From assembly GCF_009720525.1 (NCBI RefSeq), contig NZ_CP043930.1, positions 310,001 through 374,000 of the forward strand: 64,000 bases of DNA. The letters run 5' to 3'. Position 1 is the stretch's first letter. Every line of letters begins with the position of its first letter. Source of the stretch: Gimesia benthica. GTDB taxonomy: Bacteria; Planctomycetota; Planctomycetia; Planctomycetales; Planctomycetaceae. Position numbers and translations under genes: made by a program. A model generated the notes under the pieces. That model saw only the letters and a program-made list of their open reading frames with translations. It had not been told where the DNA came from and made no database searches. This document shows positions 9,985 through 17,841 of this stretch, one piece after another.

Positions 9985-10908
9985 ATGATTATCGCAGCCG
10001 GCTTAAGTCCGGCCTGGCAGCAGATTCTGGAAGTAAGCTCCCTGGAAACAGGTGAGGTCAACCGCTGTCAGTCTGCGCAATGGACCTCTTCCGGGAAGGT
10101 CATCAACGTCGGCATCGCGGTGCGGCACCTGGGAACTCCCTGCGAGACGATCTACCCGGCGGGAGGCTTCGCGCGGGAGCTGATCTCGAACGAACTCGAA
10201 CAGCTGGGCGTCTCATCCTGCGTCATCCCGCAACAGACGCCGACCCGGGTCTGCACGACGATCCTGGATCGTTCCACCGGTAAGACCACCGAACTGGTTG
10301 AAAACGCACAGCCGATCACCGCAGAGGAACTGGCGGCTTTCAAAACGGAATACCTGAAGCACCTCAAGTCTGCCCAGGTAGTCGTGCTCACCGGCTCGCT
10401 TCCCGCAGGGACCCCCTCCAGCTTTTACAGCGATCTGATCGCCGAGACACATTGTCCCGTGATTCTCGACGCTCGCGGGCCGGAACTGGAAGCAGCCCTC
10501 GAAGAAAAACCGTTCCTGGTGAAACCCAATCACGAAGAACTGGAACGCACCCTGATGACCAAACTCGCTGATACCGAGACGCTCATCAAGGGTATGCAGG
10601 AGATCAACGAACGAGGCGCCACCTGGGTCGTGATTTCGCAGGGGAAAGACACTCTCTGGGCCACCTCGCGGGAACACGTCTATCGCTTCACCCCCGCCCG
10701 GGCGGAAGTTGTGAATCCGATTGCCTGTGGCGACAGCCTGGCTGCGGGCATCGCGGTGGCCCTGCATCGTGGTAAACCGGTCCCTGCTGCCATCCGCCGG
10801 GGAATGGCAGCTGCCGCCGACAACCTGACGCAGCTCCTGCCCGCCCGCCTGTCGGAAAAGCGGATGCAGACCTTTTACGATCAGATCGAAGTGGAGCAGA
10901 TCACTTGA
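9985..10908 (+). CDS. PfkB-family sugar kinase (1-phosphofructokinase / tagatose-6-P kinase type)
   Basis: 307 residues of ribokinase fold. The N-terminus MIIAAGLSPAWQ and the GKVINVGIAVRHLG segment (sugar-binding GKxxN) match the FruK/LacC branch. The catalytic Asp lies in NPIACGDSLAAG, close to the family's GAGD anion-hole motif but with Cys for Gly, so ACGD. It phosphorylates a hexose phosphate with ATP; the exact sugar is uncertain. AAGGA precedes the ATG. Its stop codon overlaps the TTG start of the ABC ATPase gene by four bases, so the two are probably translationally coupled, although no functional link is obvious. Confidence 0.8.
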   Translation: MIIAAGLSPAWQQILEVSSLETGEVNRCQSAQWTSSGKVINVGIAVRHLGTPCETIYPAGGFARELISNELEQLGVSSCVIPQQTPTRVCTTILDRSTGKTTELVENAQPITAEELAAFKTEYLKHLKSAQVVVLTGSLPAGTPSSFYSDLIAETHCPVILDARGPELEAALEEKPFLVKPNHEELERTLMTKLADTETLIKGMQEINERGATWVVISQGKDTLWATSREHVYRFTPARAEVVNPIACGDSLAAGIAVALHRGKPVPAAIRRGMAAAADNLTQLLPARLSEKRMQTFYDQIEVEQIT

Positions 10909-11609
10909 GTGACTCGACGGAAACAGACCAGGATTGTCTGCTGGAAGCCTGCTCCATCGGCCGCCAGACCACTGCAGGGGAGTGGCTCGTCCGAGACTTG
11001 TCACTCCAGGTCCATCCCGGCGATCGGATCGCGATTGTCGGTCCCACCGGTTCAGGGAAGTCACTGTTCCTCCGATCCCTGGCCATGCTGGATGAGATCC
11101 AGGCGGGAGACATTCTGTTTCAGAATGCCCCCGTCGCCGACAAAGACCTGCCCGCCTACCGCAGCCAGGTCGTCTATCTGCAGCAGCGGCCCGTGCTCAT
11201 CGAAGGGACCGTGGAAAGCAATCTGAAATTCGCACTGCAGTTTCATATCAACCAGGATAAATCCAACAATGTCGACGCGGTTCTGGAACTGCTCAGCTCC
11301 TTTGAACGACCCAACGGGTTCCTCAAGCGGAAATCCAGTGCCCTCTCAGGGGGAGAAGGGCAGATCGTCGCTCTGCTGCGGGCCCTGATTCTCGCCCCGC
11401 AAATCCTGTTAATGGACGAACCGACGTCCGGCCTCGATCCACAAACCACGCGGCAGTTTGAGCAGATCATTCAACAGTGGCTTGAGACCTCTAACCAGCG
11501 TCCGGCCTTCGTCTGGATCACCCACGATCACGCGCAGGCAGAACGTGTCGCCACGCAGCTCATGTCCTTTCCAGCCGGCACCCTGGAACCAGTTCCGACA
11601 ACTGCCTGA
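10905..11609 (+). CDS. fetA: ABC transporter ATPase, FetA-like
   Basis: 234 residues. Walker A GPTGSGKS at 46-53, Q-loop YLQQRP near 91-96, signature LSGGEGQ at 147-153, Walker B ILLMDE at 167-172 and an H-loop in WITHDH. The short length, the LIEGTVESNL segment after the Q-loop and the overall layout match FetA (YbbL), which pairs with FetB to export iron in E. coli. A FetB-family permease is present at 17015-17812 on the same strand, not adjacent. The start is a TTG overlapping the kinase stop (TTGA). Partnership with FetB is inferred from family pairing. Confidence 0.75.
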   Translation: MSDSTETDQDCLLEACSIGRQTTAGEWLVRDLSLQVHPGDRIAIVGPTGSGKSLFLRSLAMLDEIQAGDILFQNAPVADKDLPAYRSQVVYLQQRPVLIEGTVESNLKFALQFHINQDKSNNVDAVLELLSSFERPNGFLKRKSSALSGGEGQIVALLRALILAPQILLMDEPTSGLDPQTTRQFEQIIQQWLETSNQRPAFVWITHDHAQAERVATQLMSFPAGTLEPVPTTA

Positions 11610-11730
11610 ACCAGGGCAATCGGGTTTATCAAGGAACAGTGAAATCTGTCCATTACGAATTGGAAACCAGCCCTGATTTAATTATGCTGGAGACAGTAAG
11701 TATTTCTCTCACATTTAAAGGAGACAAGCG

Positions 11731-12096
11731 ATGTCACTTGAGATCATACACCACGCGACCGAGAACTACGTGGAAATCAGCATGTCCGGCAAGCTGGTCA
11801 AAGAAGATTACCACGACTTCACTCCTACGATTGAAACACTGATCCAGCAGCACGGCCCCCTGCACATGCTGGTCGTGCTCCACGACTTTCATGGCTGGAC
11901 CATGGAAGCCATCTGGGAAGACATCAAGTTCGACGTCAAGCACTTCAAAGACATCGGCAAACTGGCCATGGTCGGCGAGAAGAAATGGGAAGAGGGCATG
12001 GCCATGTTCTGTAAACCCTTCACCTCCGCCAAGGTCAAATATTTCGACCTGCACGAACTGGACGCCGCCCGCACCTGGATTTCGGAAACGGAATAA
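11731..12096 (+). CDS. SpoIIAA-like (DUF3478/STAS-type) protein
   Basis: 121 residues. The pattern SLEIIHHATENYVEISMSG, then a helix, HMLVVLHDFHGWT, and IGKLAMVGEKKW followed by AKVKYFDL, matches the SpoIIAA-like family with a STAS-type fold. The cellular role is not established; members may bind lipids or act in stress responses. A very good Shine-Dalgarno AAAGGAG lies 8 bases before the ATG, which suggests high translation. It is convergent with the following kinase-fusion gene. Confidence 0.8.
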   Translation: MSLEIIHHATENYVEISMSGKLVKEDYHDFTPTIETLIQQHGPLHMLVVLHDFHGWTMEAIWEDIKFDVKHFKDIGKLAMVGEKKWEEGMAMFCKPFTSAKVKYFDLHELDAARTWISETE

Positions 12097-12123
12097 TTCA
12101 CCGCTTCCTCCAGCATTCGGTGT

Positions 12124-13653
12124 CTAACCAGTCACCAGTTGAACCAGCATTTCAGTCGTCCATTCCTGCTTTGTAGGGAGGACGGCTGAAACCGCTTGTT
12201 CCTTCGCCGTCAGTGGTTCGCGGACATCGAGCTGCAATTGCAGCACATCCCGAGTCGCATCCGAGGGATCTTCTTCGTACGCCTGCCGGTCTTCGATCCG
12301 CTGCTCCAGCACATCCTGTTCAGCTTCAAAACAGAGCAGCACAAACCGGACTCCCCGAGCTGCCGCCAGTTCGCTGAACAGGGAACGCTGCCAGACCTGC
12401 AGCGTCGTCGCATCGACGATCACCGACCAGCCCGCGTCCAGAATCGTCTCGGCCAGTTCCACCAGCCGCTGATAGGTCAACTCGGTCACTTCGGAAGTAT
12501 AGAGACGCTCGTCGGGAATCTCCTGCTCCGTCTGTAATCGCTTCCGCTCCACATCCGAACGCACGCGAATGGCAGACATGCCTTCCAGCAGCAAACCGGT
12601 CCCATACGATTTCCCACTTCCCGAAACGCCATGCGTCAGAATCAACAGAGGCTCATCCCGCGTCACATACTTGCGGGCCAGCTTCAGATAAGACCAGAAC
12701 TCCTCACGGATCTCCCGGGTTTCAGCCGGCGAAAATTCATGCTGACTCAGTCGTAACGCCGCCACCTTGGCGCGAACCATCGCCCGATACGAGAGATAAA
12801 ACCGCAGCAGAGGCACACCGGCGTAGTCACCCGTCAGTTCGAAGTAGCGATTCACAAACCGCATCGCAAAATCGGGGCGTCCCCGGTCTTCCAGGTCCAT
12901 CACCACGAACGCCACCTCGCTCATCACGTCGGTCCACCGCAGGTCGGCGTTGAACTCGAGGCAGTCGAAAATCGTCACCCCGCCTTCATTGAGGATCATA
13001 TTTCCCAGGTGCATATCGCCGTGACATTCCCGAATAAAGCCCTGCGTTTTCCGCTCCGCCAGCAAGCCTTTTGCGGATTCATGCCAGCGATCATTCTCGG
13101 CGCGAATCTGCTCCACCATTTCGCGGACCTCGTCATCGTCGCCAAACAGTTCGTCCACATGCCGAAAGTTTTCCTTAACGGGCGCCATGACCTTATCCGG
13201 CGTTCCGTAAGGCAAGTCACTATCCGCGACCGCAGCCCGACCGTGAAACTCAGCGACTTCTTCAGCCAGGCGATCGATGTGCCCGGCAGTTAACCGATCT
13301 TCACCAATCGCTTTACTCAGTAGATCATCCTGAGAAAACTGGACCATCTGCACCGCGTAATCGATGACTTCCCCCGCGCCATCCAGTTCCGGTGCTTCTT
13401 CAGTTCCGGTGATGGGAATCACCTTGAGATACAAATCGGGCGCAAGACGTCGATTCAGCCGAATTTCCTCGTGGCAGTACTGCTCCCGCAAAGCGAGTGT
13501 GGTGAAATTCACAAAGCCCAGATCGACCGGCTTTTTGAGTTTGTAAGCATACGGCCCCGTCAACAGTACCCAGGAGATGTGCGTCTCCAGGACCTGGAAC
13601 TCGTCTACCTCATGTGCGAAGAGCGATGGATTCTGCAGCGATTCAATCAACAT
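12124..13653 (-). CDS. Fusion of APH-like kinase and P-loop (AAA/zeta-type) kinase
   Basis: 509 residues in two parts. Residues about 1-320 resemble an aminoglycoside-phosphotransferase/choline-kinase fold: YKLKKPVDLGF holds the ATP-binding Lys, ECHGDMHLGNM the catalytic loop and IFDCLEFN the metal-binding Asp. Residues about 335-509 form a P-loop kinase with GVSGSGKS as Walker A near 345 and RSDVERKRL as the substrate-binding segment, like gluconate or zeta-toxin kinases. This bifunctional arrangement is known in many bacteria without an assigned reaction. It is unlikely to confer antibiotic resistance. The start has AGGA about 10 bases upstream. Confidence 0.8.
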   Translation of the reverse strand: MLIESLQNPSLFAHEVDEFQVLETHISWVLLTGPYAYKLKKPVDLGFVNFTTLALREQYCHEEIRLNRRLAPDLYLKVIPITGTEEAPELDGAGEVIDYAVQMVQFSQDDLLSKAIGEDRLTAGHIDRLAEEVAEFHGRAAVADSDLPYGTPDKVMAPVKENFRHVDELFGDDDEVREMVEQIRAENDRWHESAKGLLAERKTQGFIRECHGDMHLGNMILNEGGVTIFDCLEFNADLRWTDVMSEVAFVVMDLEDRGRPDFAMRFVNRYFELTGDYAGVPLLRFYLSYRAMVRAKVAALRLSQHEFSPAETREIREEFWSYLKLARKYVTRDEPLLILTHGVSGSGKSYGTGLLLEGMSAIRVRSDVERKRLQTEQEIPDERLYTSEVTELTYQRLVELAETILDAGWSVIVDATTLQVWQRSLFSELAAARGVRFVLLCFEAEQDVLEQRIEDRQAYEEDPSDATRDVLQLQLDVREPLTAKEQAVSAVLPTKQEWTTEMLVQLVTG

Positions 13654-13772
13654 CTGGTCGGCATCCTGTACGTGGCTCTGATTCTCATTCGTGACACACC
13701 GCGTATCATAACAGAATCGGAACCGAGCGCAGAGGGCAGCCGACGACAGTCACCATAGATTCCGTTTAATCC

Positions 13773-14515
13773 TCAGACGGGCTTGCGGACAATCAGACTG
13801 TAATAAGGTACTTTCAGCAGAGGCACAAACGGCAGACTTCCCTGACACTCTTTCAGTGAAACCAGTTCAAACCGGTCGAGCAGGTAAGGCAGGTGGTCCG
13901 CATTCAGAAACACGTTATCTCCCGCAAACCAGGTCGGCCAGAAATGACGTTGAAACCAGCTGTGCCGTCGCAGGGTTTCAGCGGGGTACTTGCGGGAGAC
14001 ATAAAAATCGACAATCGCCAGCAGCCCCCCGGTCGTAATAACTCCCAGGCCCGATTCACCGCCTGAAACCAGTCGGGAATCATCGTCAGGGAATAGGAAA
14101 ACGTCACGAGGTCCACCTCCGTTTCCGCAGGTGCGAACTGTGTGGCATCCGCGCAAACCGCAGACACCCGTTCCCAGCCCCGGTCCGTTATCCGCTGCTG
14201 ACAAACATCCAGGAGAGGCTGACAGAGATCGACCAGGTAAACCTGACGAAACTCCTGCAGGCGAGGTCCCCACAGTTCAGCATTTTCTCCCGTGCCGGCT
14301 CCCAGATCGACCCAGACGCCATTCTCGAGAACCGGCAGACTTTCGAACAACTCACAGCGACCATGCAGCAGTTTCCGACGAAACTGATCATAGCCCGCTG
14401 CCTGTCCGGAATAGAAAGAGTCCAGCCGTTCGGCGTGCGTCTGCCCTTCGATCCGCGAGGCCAGCAAATGCCACAGCGTCCGGACATCATTCCAGCGTCC
14501 ACTCAGATAACTCAT
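13773..14515 (-). pseudogene. btaB: btaB-like SAM methyltransferase broken by a one-base frameshift
   Basis: Reading from the ATG at 14515 (AAAGGAA upstream), the first frame encodes a class I methyltransferase with [14 protein letters not shown] (SAM motif I) near residue 70 and [10 protein letters not shown]. After PGG the frame leaves the family pattern. A second frame then continues naturally with [14 protein letters not shown] and runs to a stop at 13773. The switch point is a run of six G on the coding strand (14025-14030); one more G would restore one chain of about 247 residues. Position next to btaA and the family pattern make this diacylglyceryl-homoserine N-methyltransferase, the second step of betaine-lipid synthesis. 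It could be a sequencing error, a true pseudogene or a slippage site. Confidence 0.8.
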
Positions 14516-14566
14516 CGGGCGATTCCTTTCCGCGCGAGTAAAAGCCGCTTCCTCTTCGGCATCAGA

Positions 14567-15763
14567 TCAGACCTGCAGATCGGCAATATAAAAACTACCA
14601 TACGTATTCACGCGATCCCGCTCGTGCAGTTCGTCCGCGAGTTGACTCTGGTAACGGAGCATTTCTCCCACCCGGGCCGTCTTTCCCTGGTGCTGCACCT
14701 GCAGCGGATCGATGAAATCGACCTGCATGCCTGCACTCCGCCAGATGATACGCGTCTCTTCTGCCGCCCGGTTCACAATCGCCTGCCACTCACTCTGGAG
14801 TAACTGAGGTTGAGCCCCGGCCATCCAGTCCATATGATCCAGCAGCACATAACGGGAAATCGTACCCTGGTGCTGATTCAGGAACCCTTCCACGGTATTC
14901 GTATTCACGCTGATCCGGTCGACCAGTCCCCCTTTGAGCCGTTCGAAGTTTTCGCGTTTGAGATACTCCGGACAGCATTCGGGATCATAACTCCCCGTCA
15001 GATAGACGCGCCAGAAATAGTTATCCCGCAGCGAGCGACTGGTGAAGACCGTCTCAATCCGATCGATCACGAACTGCACGATTCCGCCCGGATACCCCTG
15101 GTCAATCTGAGTCCGTTGCGCCCGGGGCACACCCAGCATTGAGAGCGTCAGATCGCGCCGCATCCACCATTTGATCATCCGCGTCCAAAGCTGTTCATTC
15201 AGGTTGCGCGACTGATAAATCGAGGTCTGCTCATCGATGTCCTGTGCGGAGAGCAGGGAATTGATATCTTCCCGGATCTTAGCCACCCGGTCGATATAAC
15301 CGTTGACCATCCAGGCAAACAGACCGGAAGAGCCGCGAAAATAAAAGCTGGGGCGTTTGCCTTCGCTGGAGAAGAAATCCCCATGTCGGTCCCAGTATTT
15401 CCGCGTGAGCACGGACAGCTCGCACCGCAGCTTCTGACCATACAGGTGCTCCCAGTTGGCAGAATTCCCGCGACCGAACAGATCGAAAAAGTCTTCGAAA
15501 TCCAGGTTGCGAATCGCAGCCAGTTTCAGTTCAAGCAACGCATTCTGCTTGGGATTCATATCCACCGCATGCACCCGTCGCGGTTCGTCGAGCAGATAAT
15601 CCAGAGCATTACACCCCGCGGATGTAATCACCATGACTTCGTCATCCGGTCCGAGTTTTAACGCTTGGCGGTCCAGGCGCGGGTCCTCCCAGCAGGTGTT
15701 ATAAACGAGGTTTCCCTGATGAACCCATTGAAAACTCTTACGACTGATCCGTTCTGCAATCAT
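14567..15763 (-). CDS. btaA: SAM:diacylglycerol 3-amino-3-carboxypropyltransferase BtaA (DUF3419)
   Basis: 398 residues matching the DUF3419/BtaA family. QGNLVYNTCWEDPRLD near residue 17 is its hallmark, followed by a SAM-binding stretch with ITSAGCNALDYLL near 48 and VHAVDMNPKQNALLELK near 64. BtaA transfers the 3-amino-3-carboxypropyl group of SAM to diacylglycerol, the first step towards the phosphorus-free lipid DGTS. It acts at the membrane. GGAG lies 9 bases before the ATG. The broken btaB follows 51 bases downstream on the same strand. An LpxH-like gene lies upstream but is separated by a terminator hairpin. Confidence 0.88.
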   Translation of the reverse strand: MIAERISRKSFQWVHQGNLVYNTCWEDPRLDRQALKLGPDDEVMVITSAGCNALDYLLDEPRRVHAVDMNPKQNALLELKLAAIRNLDFEDFFDLFGRGNSANWEHLYGQKLRCELSVLTRKYWDRHGDFFSSEGKRPSFYFRGSSGLFAWMVNGYIDRVAKIREDINSLLSAQDIDEQTSIYQSRNLNEQLWTRMIKWWMRRDLTLSMLGVPRAQRTQIDQGYPGGIVQFVIDRIETVFTSRSLRDNYFWRVYLTGSYDPECCPEYLKRENFERLKGGLVDRISVNTNTVEGFLNQHQGTISRYVLLDHMDWMAGAQPQLLQSEWQAIVNRAAEETRIIWRSAGMQVDFIDPLQVQHQGKTARVGEMLRYQSQLADELHERDRVNTYGSFYIADLQV

Positions 15764-15786
15764 GGAATCTGCTCCGACTGGACAAT

Positions 15787-15816
15787 AAAAAAAGGCTGAT
15801 CAGCGTCTGATCAACC
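15787..15816 (-). terminator. Intrinsic terminator overlapping the end of the LpxH-like gene
   Basis: On the reverse strand GGTTGATCAG (15816-15807), a 3-nt loop and CTGATCAGCC (15803-15794) form a stem of about ten pairs followed by seven T. The stop codon of the phosphoesterase gene lies inside the hairpin. It should partly insulate btaA, which would then need its own promoter or read-through. Confidence 0.85.
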
Positions 15817-16702
15817 TGAAGGGATGACAACGTTTCCAGAACCGACTCAGCAGTCCTGACATTTCGACCTCGACCTGGGGTCTCACCCCCTGGTCCGCGG
15901 TCCTGGTTTTGACAGTTGGTTTCTTCACGGGGGCGACATTCTGATCGAAGTACACAATCTCCAACGCACCGTCGCTGTATTCAATCAGGGCAGTGCAGTG
16001 CTCGACCCAGTCCCCGGTATTGCAGTAGTTAATCCCGTCAATATCGAGAATATTGGGCGCATGAATGTGACCACAGATAATGCCCTCGCATAACCGCTTG
16101 CGGGCATGGCTGGCCAGCTTCTGTTCAAAATCACTGATGAACCGCATCAGCTGTTTAACCCGTGACTTGATGGCGGAAGAGAGCGCGAACTTCGCCTGCC
16201 CCTTGCGTCGAAAGACCCGGTTAAACAGGGTATTCGCGGTCAGTAGAATGTCATACGCGAACGATCCGAGCACCGAGAGCCACTGGGCGCCAGTCTCGAA
16301 TTTATCGAACTGGTCTCCGTGGATAATCAGGAAACGCCGCCCGTCCGCCGTGATATGCACGAACTCATCGGAGAGGGTTACAAAGCCAAACCGCTTACCA
16401 AAATCGCGGAGAAAATTATCGTGGTTTCCAGGGGTATAAAAGACCTCGGTTCCGGAAGCACTCAGCTCTTCCACACGATCGAGGATCGCGTTATAGCTTT
16501 CCGGCCAGCGCCATTTTTTGCGAAGCTTCCAGCCGTCAATCAGGTCTCCCACCAGATACAGGGACTCAGGCTTGTGGGCTTTCAGAAAGGCGAGAAATTC
16601 TTCCGCCCGTGAGTGCATGCAGCCCAGGTGGACATCGCTGACAAAGATCGTGCGTATCTCGCGACCAGCCGTTGTGGATCCCCGTTCCTCGGACACGATC
16701 AT
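15800..16702 (-). CDS. LpxH-like calcineurin metallophosphoesterase
   Basis: 300 residues. All metallophosphoesterase blocks are present: DVHLG (residues 23-27), GDLIDGW near 56, GNHDN near 97, HGDQFD near 133 and GHIHAP near 213. The order and the DLIDGW variant match the UDP-2,3-diacylglucosamine diphosphatase (LpxH/YbbF) group, which cleaves a lipid A precursor. Broader relatives hydrolyse other nucleotide-lipid diphosphates, so the lipid A role is likely but not certain. AAGGAGG lies right before the ATG. Being next to btaAB suggests a membrane-lipid theme. Confidence 0.82.
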   Translation of the reverse strand: MIVSEERGSTTAGREIRTIFVSDVHLGCMHSRAEEFLAFLKAHKPESLYLVGDLIDGWKLRKKWRWPESYNAILDRVEELSASGTEVFYTPGNHDNFLRDFGKRFGFVTLSDEFVHITADGRRFLIIHGDQFDKFETGAQWLSVLGSFAYDILLTANTLFNRVFRRKGQAKFALSSAIKSRVKQLMRFISDFEQKLASHARKRLCEGIICGHIHAPNILDIDGINYCNTGDWVEHCTALIEYSDGALEIVYFDQNVAPVKKPTVKTRTADQGVRPQVEVEMSGLLSRFWKRCHPFRLIRR

Positions 16703-17014
16703 ATCATCCTCCTTAATGACATTGCTCCGCGATAACGCATGCCCTGCATGCCTGGCACAACTCCGGCCGTGTGCACCTCTTTTTGTTTTTCTGATTTCAT
16801 TATGGCGGGGGATACTACCAGAAAATTATTCGCTGCTGATGAATGGAAAGTTAAGGTCTTGCGAATTCAGAAAAGGCGGGAAAACACTGCAAATTGAAGA
16901 TCCGGTTAAGCCCTCGAGATGAAAAAATGAAGCAGCCTCTGCTACAATCCCTGTTCGTAAACTGATTTGCGTTTCTGATGAACCCGTACCCCCAGTCTGT
17001 CCCGAGCAAGTTTC
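16703..17014. other. Intergenic region between divergent genes
   Basis: About 310 bases. It should hold the promoters of the LpxH-like gene and of fetB. A short repeat GCATGCCCTGCATGCC is present near 16739. I see no gene, RNA or convincing promoter. Confidence 0.3.
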
Positions 17015-17812
17015 ATGTACGACTTAACAACCCTGAATCTGGTCCTCGCCACGTCGCTGGTCCTGGTGAACGGTATCATCTCCGTCTGGCTCAAGCTCGA
17101 CATGGAGAAGCGGTTACTGATAGCCACGCTCCGCTCTATCGTGCAACTGCTGTTGATCGGCTTGATCCTGGAGTGGATCTTCGAGCTCTCCTGGTGGTCG
17201 GTCATCGCCGCGCTCATGTTTACAATGACGCTCATCGCGGGGATCACCGCGGTACAACGTTCCCAGCGGCGCTACCCGGGGATCTGGCTCAACAGCATTG
17301 TCGCGGTCTTTGCCAGTTCCTGGCTGGTGACCGGCTTCGCATTGACGGTCGTCATTCCGCCGCACAGCTGGTCCGACAGTCCCGCGCAATATCTGATCCC
17401 CTTACTGGGAATGATCCTCGGGAATACCCTCAATGGAATTTCACTGGGCCTGGATCGACTCAGTGAAGAACTCGTTCTCCGCCGGGCTGAGGTGGAACTC
17501 AAACTGACGCTGGGTGCCACCCGCAATGAAGCGGCCCGACAGGCTCTGCAGAATGCGGTCCGCTCGGGTATGACGCCGATTATCAATTCCATGATGGTCG
17601 TCGGCCTGGTCTCGCTGCCCGGAATGATGACGGGGCAGATTCTCGCTGGTGCCAGTCCGCTGGAATCGGTGAAGTACCAGATCGTGATCATGTTCCTGAT
17701 CGCATCCGGCACCGCACTGGGGACGGTCATCTCTGTCGTGCTGGGATATCGTCGGTTATTCAACTCCCGCCATCAGTTCCTGTTTGAACGGATCCATAAA
17801 GCAGGGGAGTAG
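17015..17812 (+). CDS. fetB: FetB-family (UPF0014) ABC permease
   Basis: 265 residues with about seven hydrophobic helices. Family markers are the N-terminal LRSIVQLLLIGLILEWIF helix, GMILGNTLNGISLGLDR in the middle, LRRAEVELKLTLGAT (coupling region) and MVVGLVSLPGMMTGQILAG. In E. coli FetB with FetA exports iron and gives peroxide resistance. Here the ATPase is about 5.4 kb upstream at 10905-11609 on the same strand, an unusual separation. The ATG at 17015 is the natural start; no strong Shine-Dalgarno is seen. Confidence 0.85.
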   Translation: MYDLTTLNLVLATSLVLVNGIISVWLKLDMEKRLLIATLRSIVQLLLIGLILEWIFELSWWSVIAALMFTMTLIAGITAVQRSQRRYPGIWLNSIVAVFASSWLVTGFALTVVIPPHSWSDSPAQYLIPLLGMILGNTLNGISLGLDRLSEELVLRRAEVELKLTLGATRNEAARQALQNAVRSGMTPIINSMMVVGLVSLPGMMTGQILAGASPLESVKYQIVIMFLIASGTALGTVISVVLGYRRLFNSRHQFLFERIHKAGE

Positions 17813-17841
17813 TCTGGAACCAAAAGACGTGCGCGGAACGG

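Noticed and set aside
12124-13653. Aminoglycoside resistance gene
   Set aside because: The APH-like part is fused to a P-loop kinase in a well-spread housekeeping arrangement; resistance is not supported.
13773-14273. Independent ORF in the second frame of btaB
   Set aside because: Its first part reads btaB out of frame; only the part after the G run matches the methyltransferase, so it is the frameshifted second half, not a gene.
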